Below, piece after piece: positions 19,474 through 28,343 of a stretch of DNA of 64,000 nt (positions are counted from its first letter, which is position 1; every line of letters begins with the position of its first letter). Origin of the DNA: a virus. Location: the IMG/VR virus record IMGVR_UViG_3300042907_001269, positions 22,908-86,907 of that record, one strand, 5' to 3'. The notes beneath the pieces are model-generated. The model saw only the letters and a list, made by a program, of their open reading frames with translations. It did no database searches and was not told the origin of the DNA. A program made the position numbers and the translations under genes.

Positions 19474-20172
19474 ATGACGATTGGTTATGGTCCCTCAATA
19501 GTTACTTCAGGATTAGTTCTTGCTCTAGACGCAGCAGATAGAAACTCATATCCTGGTTCTGGAACCACTTGGACTGATTTGACTGGTCGTGGAAATAATG
19601 GAACTTTAACGAATGGACCGACTTATAGTAGTTCTAATGGTGGGTCTATTGTTTTTGATGGGACGAATGATTATGTGAATACTGTTACAGCAACTTCGTT
19701 AGGTATCAATTCAGCATCTACTTCTTTTACTATTAGTGTTTGGTTTAAAACAACTGGAACTCTTGAATATTATTTGTTTGACAACTATAATGGTAATGTT
19801 AATATAGACATAAGTTTAAGAATTGATGGAGGAAGATTTGAAGTTTATATGGCAGCAACAGGGGCAATTGATAGTGTTCAGTTTGGTTCTGGATATAATA
19901 ATGGTGCTTGGCATAATTTTACACTTACTTGGAATGGTTCAAATAGAATAAATGCTTATGCGGATAGTATTAATATTGGATCTAATACAACTTCTATAAC
20001 TGGTTCATTTGAATCTAATGCTGCATTTCAGATAGGATTCAGACCAGTAGGTGGAATTAATACATACTACTTTCCCGGAAACATATCACAAGTCTCTGTA
20101 TACAACAGAGCACTCACAGCATCAGAAATCCAACAAAACTTCAACGCAACTCGTAGTAGGTTTGGTATCTAA
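19474..20172 (+). CDS. LamG/concanavalin A-like lectin fold protein, copy 1
   Basis: A 232-residue protein with the LamG-type jelly-roll pattern: LALDAADRNSYPGSGTTWTD near the start, GSIVFDGTNDYV, ISVWFKTTG, and the terminal ISQVSVYNRALTASEI. Such domains bind sugars or form fibre tips. It starts one base after the giant fibre's stop codon and is followed by two paralogues, so the three probably decorate the same appendage. Its ends are nearly identical to those of the neighbours, whereas the middle differs. Confidence 0.85.
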   Translation: MTIGYGPSIVTSGLVLALDAADRNSYPGSGTTWTDLTGRGNNGTLTNGPTYSSSNGGSIVFDGTNDYVNTVTATSLGINSASTSFTISVWFKTTGTLEYYLFDNYNGNVNIDISLRIDGGRFEVYMAATGAIDSVQFGSGYNNGAWHNFTLTWNGSNRINAYADSINIGSNTTSITGSFESNAAFQIGFRPVGGINTYYFPGNISQVSVYNRALTASEIQQNFNATRSRFGI

Positions 20173-20174
20173 AA

Positions 20175-20846
20175 ATGGCACTTTCTCACGGACCACCGAT
20201 AGTTACGAATGGTTTAGTATTAGCACTTGATGCGGCAGATAGAAACTCATATCCAGGTTCTGGAACCACCTGGACTGATTTGAGTGGTAGAGGTAATAAT
20301 GGAACTCTTACAACTGGACCGACTTTTAGTAGTTCTAATGGTGGATCTATTGTTTTTGATGGTACTGATGACTTTATTGATTTTACTTCAGACTCCAATT
20401 TACTTCCAACAGCAGGACTAACAGTTTCTGCTTGGATAAAGACTACTGTTGCTGATAGATGGATAGTAACTAAAACGAGTTCTTCTACTGTAAATGGATA
20501 TGCCCTTAATGTTAGTGGTGCTGGGTTGGCAGGATTTGCTGTAAATAATGCAGGTGCAAGTACTTCTGCTGTTATTACTACTGGTGCCTGGATTAATTTA
20601 GTAGGAACCTGGACTCCTTCAACTTCTATAAGAATGTACCGAAATGGAGTATTAGACAGTACAAATACAACTTCAATACCTGCTTCTATTATAGAACCAT
20701 CTTATACCATAGAAATTGGAAGAAGACCTAATGGACCTGATTACTTGAACGGAAACATAGCACAAGTTTCCATCTACAATAGAGCACTCACAGCATCAGA
20801 AGTCTCACAAAACTTTAATGCCCTTAGAGGCAGATTTAATATCTAA
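20175..20846 (+). CDS. LamG/concanavalin A-like lectin fold protein, copy 2
   Basis: A 223-residue paralogue of the preceding gene. The N-terminal DAADRNSYPGSGTTWTDLSG and C-terminal NRALTASEVSQNFNALRGRF are shared, while residues of about 75-190 are distinct. FDGTDDFIDF and AWIKTTV mark the LamG beta-sheet edges. It starts two bases after the previous stop. Probably an alternative or additional sugar-binding tip protein. Confidence 0.85.
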   Translation: MALSHGPPIVTNGLVLALDAADRNSYPGSGTTWTDLSGRGNNGTLTTGPTFSSSNGGSIVFDGTDDFIDFTSDSNLLPTAGLTVSAWIKTTVADRWIVTKTSSSTVNGYALNVSGAGLAGFAVNNAGASTSAVITTGAWINLVGTWTPSTSIRMYRNGVLDSTNTTSIPASIIEPSYTIEIGRRPNGPDYLNGNIAQVSIYNRALTASEVSQNFNALRGRFNI

Positions 20847-20858
20847 GAGGTAGAGAAA

Positions 20859-21611
20859 ATGGCAGCGTCTTCAGGTCCTGATATTGTAGATAGTGGATTA
20901 GTTCTAGCACTTGATGCGGCAGATAGAAACTCATATCCTGGTTCTGGAACGACTTGGACTGATTTGAGTGGTAATGGGAATAATTTTACTCTTGTTAATC
21001 CATCATATTATTCCTATAGTTCATCAAATAGTGGTTCAATAGCATTTACAAGAACATTACCACCAACAGCAGAAGATGGTGGATATGCCACATTAAACAC
21101 TTCTGGAATTTTAACAGCAGCAAATTATTTACATAATAATCATACAACAGAAGTGTGGTTTAAATCAAATGATAGAAATCCCACAAATTATAATGGAACG
21201 GAAAATGTAAGTGTAATAGCAACATATACTGGATTTCATAATATGTGGTACTATGATTCGATATCTTATAGATATGTGATATGGGGAAGAACCTCTGGGG
21301 TTAATAATGTTTATGAACTTTCTTTTTCGGATACATCTTCTGGAGTTTGGACGCAGTTAGTTGCCGTAAGAAATGGAACGACTTTAACTTTATATAAAAA
21401 TGGAGTGTCTCAAACAAGTGGAACTATAACTTCTGGAACTGAAGGAACTCCAAGTGATAACCGTATAAGAATTGCTACTGCAAATTATGGTGGAGATTAT
21501 AGTTGGCATTCAAATCTTAATTTTGCCACTTTAAAAATGTATACACGAGCACTCACAGCATCAGAAGTCTCACAAAACTTCAACGCAACTCGCAGTAGGT
21601 TTGGTATTTAA
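20859..21611 (+). CDS. LamG/concanavalin A-like lectin fold protein, copy 3
   Basis: The third tandem copy, 250 residues, with the same ends (ALDAADRNSYPGSGTTWTDL and ALTASEVSQNFNATRSRFGI) and a different, longer centre containing TEVWFKSNDRNPTNYNG. A Shine-Dalgarno-like AGAGGTAGAG precedes the ATG. Conserved ends with variable centres suggest diversification of binding specificity by recombination. Confidence 0.85.
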   Translation: MAASSGPDIVDSGLVLALDAADRNSYPGSGTTWTDLSGNGNNFTLVNPSYYSYSSSNSGSIAFTRTLPPTAEDGGYATLNTSGILTAANYLHNNHTTEVWFKSNDRNPTNYNGTENVSVIATYTGFHNMWYYDSISYRYVIWGRTSGVNNVYELSFSDTSSGVWTQLVAVRNGTTLTLYKNGVSQTSGTITSGTEGTPSDNRIRIATANYGGDYSWHSNLNFATLKMYTRALTASEVSQNFNATRSRFGI

Positions 21612-21636
21612 AAAATGTTACTCACTTTAATGTCTA

Positions 21637-21644
21637 ATAAATAC
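21637..21644 (+). promoter_or_regulatory. Late promoter octamer
   Basis: ATAAATAC, 21 bases upstream of the second collagen-like fibre gene, in the only sizeable gap between fibre genes of this stretch. Confidence 0.6.
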
Positions 21645-21665
21645 TTAACAAAAGGAATATAGGGG

Positions 21666-24600
21666 ATGGCAAATTCGGATAAAGATATTCTTATAACCCC
21701 AAGTATAGGATCTACTAATACGGATCCAAAAATAGATTTTGTAGGAGCAAGTACAAATACTGGACCTTCTACTATTACTGCGGTTGTATATCCGACGAAT
21801 AATGGCACTCTAAGTTTTCAAGGAAGTGAAGGAACTCTATTTTCTATTAGTAATATCTTATCTTCTGGTTCAATCTTTAGCGTCAATCCAATCTCTGGTA
21901 TTCCGATTATTGACGTTAATGCTGACAGAACAATTGCACTAAATCCTTTTGGTGGAAATACTGGTATTGGTTCCACAAGTCCAAGAGCAAAGTTAGATGT
22001 TGTCGGTGATGTAAGAGTATCTGGTGCCTCTACTTTTGGTGGAACTCTAGAATTAGATGCCGGATTAAGAGATTTTTATGGAAATATAGGTGCCGCTGGT
22101 AGTGTCTTTATTTCTACAGGTGCCGGAGTAAGTTGGACTACTCCATTTGCGGCTGGTTTGCAAGGACTCCAAGGATTACAAGGTACTCAGGGTAATCAAG
22201 GATTACAGGGTAGACAAGGACTTCAGGGAACTCAAGGTACACAAGGTCTTCAAGGTACTTTAGGTTCTCAAGGTACACAAGGTCTTCAGGGTACTTTAGG
22301 TTCTCAAGGCACCCAAGGTCTTCAGGGTACTTTAGGTTCTCAAGGTACTCAGGGATTACAAGGTACTTTAGGTTCTCAAGGTACTCAAGGTCTCCAGGGT
22401 ACTTTAGGTTCTCAGGGTACTCAAGGACTTCAAGGTACTCAAGGACTTCAGGGTACTCAAGGTCTTCAGGGTACTCAAGGTCTTCAAGGTACTTTAGGTT
22501 CTCAAGGTACTCAAGGATTGCAGGGTACTTTAGGTTCTCAAGGTACTCAAGGATTGCAGGGTACTTTAGGTTCTCAGGGTACTCAAGGACTTCAGGGTAC
22601 TCAAGGTCTTCAGGGTACTCAAGGTCTTCAGGGTACTCAAGGATTGCAGGGTACTTTAGGTTCTCAAGGTACTCAAGGATTGCAGGGTACTTTAGGTTCT
22701 CAAGGTACTCAAGGATTGCAGGGTACTTTAGGTTCTCAAGGTACTCAAGGATTGCAGGGTACTTTAGGTTCTCAAGGTACTCAAGGTCTCCAGGGTACTT
22801 TAGGTTCTCAAGGTACTCAAGGTCTTCAGGGTAATCAAGGATTGCAGGGTAGACAAGGACTTCAGGGAACTCAAGGATTACAAGGTGCTCAAGGACTACA
22901 GGGTCTAACAGGTCCGGTAGCAGGATCTGCTAATCAAATTGTTTATAAGGATGGGTCTAATAATCCAACCGGTTCTGGTAATCTAACTTTTGATGGTACT
23001 AATCTTTATGTTGGTGGTAATGTAACGATTGGCGGAACATCGGTTCTTATTGCTTCTACCACTTTAACAGTAAAAGATAAAGATATTATTGTAGGTCTTG
23101 CTACTACTGCTGGTGGTGCCGTTATTTCAAATGATACTACAGCAAATCACGGTGGTATTGCGGTTGCTTCAACAGAGGGAAGTCCATTATTTGATATTAA
23201 TGCTGGTGTTGGTACTGATGACGTTCCATCTACATATAAACAAATTATGTGGATTAAGTCTGGTACTTTTACTGGACTGAATACTGATGCCTGGTTATTT
23301 AATTATGCGGTTGGTGTCGGCACTAATCAAGTTCCTAATGGGGTGAGACTTGCCGCTGGTGGAATTCAAGTTACTGATTTAACCGTAACTTCTCCGCAAT
23401 TAAGAATTACTGGTCTCTCTACATTTGTTCAAACTGTTGAACTAGACGCTGGATTAAGAGATTTTTATGGAAATGTAGGGGCTGCTGGTAGTGTTCTCAG
23501 TTCTACTGGTACAGGAGTAAGTTGGACTGCTCCATTTGCGGCTGGTTTGCAAGGTCTTCAGGGTACTCAAGGACTCCAAGGAACTCAGGGACTTCAGGGT
23601 AATCAAGGATTGCAGGGTAGACAAGGACTTCAAGGTACACAAGGACTTCAGGGAACTCAAGGTCTTCAGGGAACTCAAGGTCTTCAGGGTACTCAAGGAC
23701 TTCAGGGTACTCAAGGACTCCAAGGTACTTTAGGTTCTCAGGGTACTCAAGGTCTTCAAGGTACTTTAGGTTCTCAAGGCACTCAAGGTCTTCAGGGTAA
23801 TCAAGGATTGCAGGGTACTCAAGGTCTTCAGGGTAATCAAGGATTGCAGGGTAGACAAGGACTTCAAGGTACTCAAGGATTACAAGGTGCTCAAGGACTA
23901 CAAGGTACTCAAGGACTTCAGGGTCTTCAGGGTGGAAATAATGGTGGAGTAACAATACTTGATGATACTACCACAAATTCAAATTGGTATGTGGCAATAT
24001 CAAGTGTAACTTCAGGTATTCAAACCACATTAAGAGTTTCATCTACAAGACTTCAAATTAATCCTTCAACAGGGGCACTTGGAATTGGAACTGTCATTGA
24101 TGTTGTTCCTTATGATACTTTAAACTCTGGAACACTTTCTTTTGAGGGTTCTGCTGGGCAACTCTTTAGTATTACAAATAATCTAACTACTGGTTCTATC
24201 TTCTCAGTTAATGATGTTTCTGGTATTCCAAGTATTGATGTAAATGCCGATGGAACTATTCAATTAGCACCTTATGGAATTAATGAAAAAGTAGGTATTG
24301 GAACCACACTTCCAACATCAAAACTCACAGTTCAGGGTGATGTAAGAGTTTCTGGTGCTTCTACTTTTGTTGGATTAATTGAACTTGATTCATCCTTAAG
24401 AGATTTTTATGGAAATATAGGTGCCGCTGGTAGTGTCTTTATTTCTACTGGTGCCGGAGTTAGTTGGACTACTCCATTTGCTGCTGGATTACAAGGATTA
24501 CAAGGTAATCAAGGATTACAAGGTAATCAAGGATTGCAGGGTAGACAAGGACTTCAGGGAACTCAAGGTCTTCAGGGTACTTTAGGTTCTCAGGGATTAC

Positions 24601-26009
24601 AAGGTACTTTAGGTTCTCAAGGTACACAAGGACTTCAAGGTCTTCAGGGTACTCAAGGTACACAAGGACTTCAAGGACTTCAAGGATTACAAGGTACTCA
24701 AGGACTTCAGGGTACTTTAGGTTCTCAGGGTACTCAGGGATTACAGGGTACTTTAGGTTCTCAGGGTACACAAGGACTTCAAGGTAATCAAGGATTGCAG
24801 GGTAGACAAGGACTTCAGGGCACTTTAGGTTCTCAGGGTACTCAGGGATTACAAGGTACTTTAGGTTCTCAGGGTACTCAGGGATTACAAGGTACTTTAG
24901 GTTCTCAGGGTACTCAGGGATTACAAGGTACTTTAGGTTCTCAGGGAACTCAAGGATTACAAGGTACTTTAGGTTCTCAGGGTACTCAAGGTCTCCAAGG
25001 TACTTTAGGTTCTCAAGGTACTCAGGGATTACAGGGTACTTTAGGTTCTCAAGGTACTCAGGGATTACAAGGTACTTTAGGTTCTCAGGGTACTCAAGGT
25101 CTCCAAGGTACTTTAGGTTCTCAAGGTACTCAGGGATTACAAGGTAATCAAGGATTGCAGGGTAGGCAAGGTCTTCAGGGTACTTTAGGTTCTCAAGGTA
25201 CTCAAGGATTACAAGGTACTTTAGGTTCTCAAGGTACACAAGGACTTCAGGGAACTCAAGGTCTCCAGGGTACTTTAGGTTCTCAGGGAACTCAAGGATT
25301 ACAAGGTCTAACAGGTCCAGTAGCTGGTTCTGCCAATCAAGTCGTCTATAAGGATGGTACTAATACTGCAACCGGTTCTGCTAATCTTACTTTTAATGGT
25401 ACTACTTTAACTGCTACTCAGATAGATTTAAGTGCTAGTGGAACTGCAAGTGATTCTGTTCTTTACTTATCCGGTACTCCAACTAGTTCAAGTGGCACAA
25501 ATGGTCTCTTAGGTATAGGTCAACTTAACTTCTCTGATACTGATATTATTGCTAATTTTGTTCATAGTGTCAATAGTTATGCACAAGTAGTTGTTCAGAA
25601 TAAAAATAGTGGATCTACATCTTCTGCAGATGTTATTGTTAATAATGACCGTGCCGCAGGAACAACTTATTTCGGTGACTTTGGAATTAATGGAACCACA
25701 TTTGCCGGTGGTGGACCATTCGGAGACCCTGATGGTACTTATCTATATTCTTCCGGAGGAACTCTTACACTAGGTTCTCAGGGAGCATATAATGTTAAAG
25801 TTGCTTCAAATAATACAGAAAGAGTTACGATTCTGAGTACTGGTAATGTTGGTATAGGAACCGCAAGTCCATCATTCACGGCAGATATTGCTGGTGATGC
25901 AAGAGTAACCTCAACAAACAAGATGAGATTTGGTGGAACTTCAGGAACCACTAACTTCTATATACAGTATAATTCCACGACTAACAGTTTAGACTTCGTG
26001 GCAGGATAA
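21666..26009 (+). CDS. Collagen-like tail fibre, 1447 residues
   Basis: Built like the giant fibre but with a characteristic GTLGSQGTQ repeat unit. Three collagen-like blocks (about residues 164-416, 627-756 and 941-1217) are separated by globular modules, one of them homologous to a module of the giant fibre ([24 protein letters not shown]). The repeated linker [13 protein letters not shown] comes just before collagen blocks in both proteins. The C-terminal 230 residues are beta-rich, with NVGIGTASPSF typical of fibre tips. No chaperone domain. Probably a second, alternative fibre or a partner of the first. Confidence 0.88.
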   Translation: MANSDKDILITPSIGSTNTDPKIDFVGASTNTGPSTITAVVYPTNNGTLSFQGSEGTLFSISNILSSGSIFSVNPISGIPIIDVNADRTIALNPFGGNTGIGSTSPRAKLDVVGDVRVSGASTFGGTLELDAGLRDFYGNIGAAGSVFISTGAGVSWTTPFAAGLQGLQGLQGTQGNQGLQGRQGLQGTQGTQGLQGTLGSQGTQGLQGTLGSQGTQGLQGTLGSQGTQGLQGTLGSQGTQGLQGTLGSQGTQGLQGTQGLQGTQGLQGTQGLQGTLGSQGTQGLQGTLGSQGTQGLQGTLGSQGTQGLQGTQGLQGTQGLQGTQGLQGTLGSQGTQGLQGTLGSQGTQGLQGTLGSQGTQGLQGTLGSQGTQGLQGTLGSQGTQGLQGNQGLQGRQGLQGTQGLQGAQGLQGLTGPVAGSANQIVYKDGSNNPTGSGNLTFDGTNLYVGGNVTIGGTSVLIASTTLTVKDKDIIVGLATTAGGAVISNDTTANHGGIAVASTEGSPLFDINAGVGTDDVPSTYKQIMWIKSGTFTGLNTDAWLFNYAVGVGTNQVPNGVRLAAGGIQVTDLTVTSPQLRITGLSTFVQTVELDAGLRDFYGNVGAAGSVLSSTGTGVSWTAPFAAGLQGLQGTQGLQGTQGLQGNQGLQGRQGLQGTQGLQGTQGLQGTQGLQGTQGLQGTQGLQGTLGSQGTQGLQGTLGSQGTQGLQGNQGLQGTQGLQGNQGLQGRQGLQGTQGLQGAQGLQGTQGLQGLQGGNNGGVTILDDTTTNSNWYVAISSVTSGIQTTLRVSSTRLQINPSTGALGIGTVIDVVPYDTLNSGTLSFEGSAGQLFSITNNLTTGSIFSVNDVSGIPSIDVNADGTIQLAPYGINEKVGIGTTLPTSKLTVQGDVRVSGASTFVGLIELDSSLRDFYGNIGAAGSVFISTGAGVSWTTPFAAGLQGLQGNQGLQGNQGLQGRQGLQGTQGLQGTLGSQGLQGTLGSQGTQGLQGLQGTQGTQGLQGLQGLQGTQGLQGTLGSQGTQGLQGTLGSQGTQGLQGNQGLQGRQGLQGTLGSQGTQGLQGTLGSQGTQGLQGTLGSQGTQGLQGTLGSQGTQGLQGTLGSQGTQGLQGTLGSQGTQGLQGTLGSQGTQGLQGTLGSQGTQGLQGTLGSQGTQGLQGNQGLQGRQGLQGTLGSQGTQGLQGTLGSQGTQGLQGTQGLQGTLGSQGTQGLQGLTGPVAGSANQVVYKDGTNTATGSANLTFNGTTLTATQIDLSASGTASDSVLYLSGTPTSSSGTNGLLGIGQLNFSDTDIIANFVHSVNSYAQVVVQNKNSGSTSSADVIVNNDRAAGTTYFGDFGINGTTFAGGGPFGDPDGTYLYSSGGTLTLGSQGAYNVKVASNNTERVTILSTGNVGIGTASPSFTADIAGDARVTSTNKMRFGGTSGTTNFYIQYNSTTNSLDFVAG
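22155..22916 (+). repeat. Collagen-like repeat block, GTLGSQ type (1)
   Basis: Gly-x-y triplets with y usually Gln, plus a recurrent GTL-GSQ pair not found in the giant fibre. Confidence 0.94.
23544..23935 (+). repeat. Collagen-like repeat block (2)
   Basis: A shorter block in which GNQGLQGRQ units alternate with GTQGLQ. Confidence 0.93.
24486..25318 (+). repeat. Collagen-like repeat block, GTLGSQ type (3)
   Basis: A nearly uniform 36-base unit (GTLGSQGTQGLQ) is repeated many times, pointing to recent expansion. Confidence 0.94.
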
Positions 26010-26013
26010 TATT

Positions 26014-28302
26014 ATGCCAGATATTGTAGGAAGATTAGACCAATACGCATCTATAGTCGCATATGAGTTTGATGATTACTCTATGAGTGAGAATTTAGTT
26101 TCATACTCTACATACAATACAGCTACTTGGGTTAATAATTTTCCTGCAGGAGCAACATTAACTACAGGAATTGATGCACCTGATGGAACAACTACTGCAG
26201 TTAGATTTACTTGCAACAATACAACAAATGCATTGTTGAGAGTAAATATACCTTCACTTACTCCTAATGGAACTGATACTTATATAACAAGTTTTTATGT
26301 AAGAAAAATTAGTGGAACAGGTAGTGCTTTTACAGATTTGGGTGATGGAAATCCCTCTGCGGATTATTCATCACAATTAGTTACTAATCAATGGGTAAGA
26401 GTGACTGTAAGTGGAGTTCCAACAGCAACTGCAAAAACTTTCTTAGATTTGTTTTCCGACAATAATACAAATTATGTTTTAGATTTTTGGGGAGTTCAAT
26501 TAGAAAAAAGTTCATTGGTAACTGATTATACCCCAACATCAGGCACAGCAATTAGTAGAGTTCTGGCATCAACAACCAACACAAACATCACAGGACTTGG
26601 AACATATTATAGTTCTGGATTTAGTGAAAATGTAGGTGCTGCAACTACACTCACCGCAAATGTCTTTCCACCTTATGACTTAGTATATGATGAGTTTGGA
26701 GGAACTTTCTTTGGTGCGGGGCAAGGAAGATATATGAGACAAAATACTGATAAGTCTGTGATTGTTTATAATGAAATTAATGAGATGGATTTATTTGTAA
26801 CTGATGTTACTACTAGTGGAATGCAACTGTATATTGATGCCGGAATTTCTACAAGTGTTACTCAAATTGCCGCAGTAAGTCAGGAATTATATACTACACC
26901 GGGAACTTATACCTTTGTTGTACCTGCCGGTTATACTTCAATCTCTGCCGTTTGTGTCGGTGGAGGTGGTGGAGGTGGAAATGATACTGACCCAGAAGAA
27001 CCAGGTTCTGGTGGCGGCGGCGGCGGGCTTGCATATCAAGCATCTATTGCCGTTACTCCCGGAGAAAGTCTTACAGTTGTGGTTGGTTCTGGTGGAGGTT
27101 CCAATACTGCTGGTGGGCAATCTAGAATTCATAGGAGTGGAACAAATTTAGTTGCCGCAAATGGAGGTGGCGCCGGGCAAAGTCCAGACAATGGAAATGC
27201 CGGTGGTACTGGAGGAACTGTAGTTGTTGGTACTGGAGGTGCCGGTGGTGCTGGCGGGGCAACTGCTGATGGAAATACTCAAGGTGCTGGCGGTGGTGGT
27301 GCCGGTGGTTATTCTGGAACTGGCGGAACAGGTCAAGATGGTGACTTAACTCCTGCTTCTACTAATGGTTCTGGCGGAGGCGGTGGCGGTGGTGGACAAA
27401 ATGCCGGTGGTGGAGGTGTAGGTATACTTGGTGCTGGTACTAGTGGGAATGGAAGTGGAGCTGGAACCGGAGGTCTTGCCGGTTCTAGTGGCACTAATGG
27501 TAGTAACTCTGGTACACTTAATGGTGCTGGTGGTGCTTATGGTGGTGGTGGTGCCGGTGCTGCCGGTGGAGATACTCCAGGTAGTGGTGCAAATGGTGCC
27601 GTAAGAATTATCTATGGTGCTGGTAGGTCTTATCCTTCAACTAATGTCACCGATCAATCTTCACCTGCTTATTTCACCATAGCAGACTTAAGTGGAAATG
27701 GAAGAACCGCAAGTACTGTACCTTTAGGTGAACCAACATATTCTTCAATCATACGAGAGGGTTCAGTAGCATTTGATGGTACAAATGATTATATGACCAT
27801 CAGTGGATATAAAGGAATAACCGGAACAGGAGCAAGAACATCAATCATCTGGTTCAGAGCAAGGGTGCCAAACATTGCGTATCGTCTTTTTGGTTGGGGT
27901 ACTACTGCGACTGGAGGTAAATGGAATGTATCATTAGATGCGACAACATTTAGACCAAGAGTAGAAATTGCCACCGGAAGTGTTCTTGCCAATACAAGTG
28001 CTCCTAATGTTACGAATGGTGCATGGTATATGATTGCGGCATCGGCACCTGCTAGTGGAACTGCAAGTAGTATTAAACTTTATATTGATGGTTATTTGGT
28101 AACTGATACGACGGTAACTTCTGGAGCAACGGCAATTAATACTGTCTCGGGTTCTGATGTGTCTTTTGGTGCTTCTCTTGCGGATGCCGCACCAGGATAT
28201 TTGAATGGAAATGTGGCACAATTTCTGACTTATAATCGTCAATTAACGGACTTGGAAATACTTCAGATATATAAGATTATAACAAACCGCTTCTGGTTGT
28301 AG
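26014..28302 (+). CDS. Glycine-rich structural protein with LamG-type C-terminal domain
   Basis: A 762-residue protein. Residues of about 10-190 form a beta-type domain with VLDFWGVQLEKSS, resembling carbohydrate-binding modules on phage fibres. Residues of about 314-540 are extremely glycine-rich, with runs such as GGGGGGGNDTD and GGGGAGGYSGTGG, like the glycine-rich domain of ALK-type receptors or polyglycine-II bundles of phage tips. The C-terminal 200 residues (SVAFDGTNDYMTISGYKG onwards to FLTYNRQLTDLE) are LamG-like and related to the three LamG genes upstream. Probably a receptor-binding tip protein. Confidence 0.75.
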   Translation: MPDIVGRLDQYASIVAYEFDDYSMSENLVSYSTYNTATWVNNFPAGATLTTGIDAPDGTTTAVRFTCNNTTNALLRVNIPSLTPNGTDTYITSFYVRKISGTGSAFTDLGDGNPSADYSSQLVTNQWVRVTVSGVPTATAKTFLDLFSDNNTNYVLDFWGVQLEKSSLVTDYTPTSGTAISRVLASTTNTNITGLGTYYSSGFSENVGAATTLTANVFPPYDLVYDEFGGTFFGAGQGRYMRQNTDKSVIVYNEINEMDLFVTDVTTSGMQLYIDAGISTSVTQIAAVSQELYTTPGTYTFVVPAGYTSISAVCVGGGGGGGNDTDPEEPGSGGGGGGLAYQASIAVTPGESLTVVVGSGGGSNTAGGQSRIHRSGTNLVAANGGGAGQSPDNGNAGGTGGTVVVGTGGAGGAGGATADGNTQGAGGGGAGGYSGTGGTGQDGDLTPASTNGSGGGGGGGGQNAGGGGVGILGAGTSGNGSGAGTGGLAGSSGTNGSNSGTLNGAGGAYGGGGAGAAGGDTPGSGANGAVRIIYGAGRSYPSTNVTDQSSPAYFTIADLSGNGRTASTVPLGEPTYSSIIREGSVAFDGTNDYMTISGYKGITGTGARTSIIWFRARVPNIAYRLFGWGTTATGGKWNVSLDATTFRPRVEIATGSVLANTSAPNVTNGAWYMIAASAPASGTASSIKLYIDGYLVTDTTVTSGATAINTVSGSDVSFGASLADAAPGYLNGNVAQFLTYNRQLTDLEILQIYKIITNRFWL

Positions 28303-28315
28303 TTTAGTTTATCTC

Positions 28316-28323
28316 ATAAATAT
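28316..28323 (+). promoter_or_regulatory. Late promoter octamer
   Basis: ATAAATAT, 20 bases upstream of the ATG of the 941-residue structural gene. Confidence 0.6.
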
Positions 28324-28343
28324 AAAAAAGGTATTCGCTAATA

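Noticed and set aside
21615-21662. A 15-codon frame before the second fibre gene
   Set aside because: Too short, no ribosome site, and it overlaps the late promoter.
23454-25239. Minus-strand repeat frames opposite the second fibre
   Set aside because: Same periodicity effect as in the giant fibre; no independent start signals.
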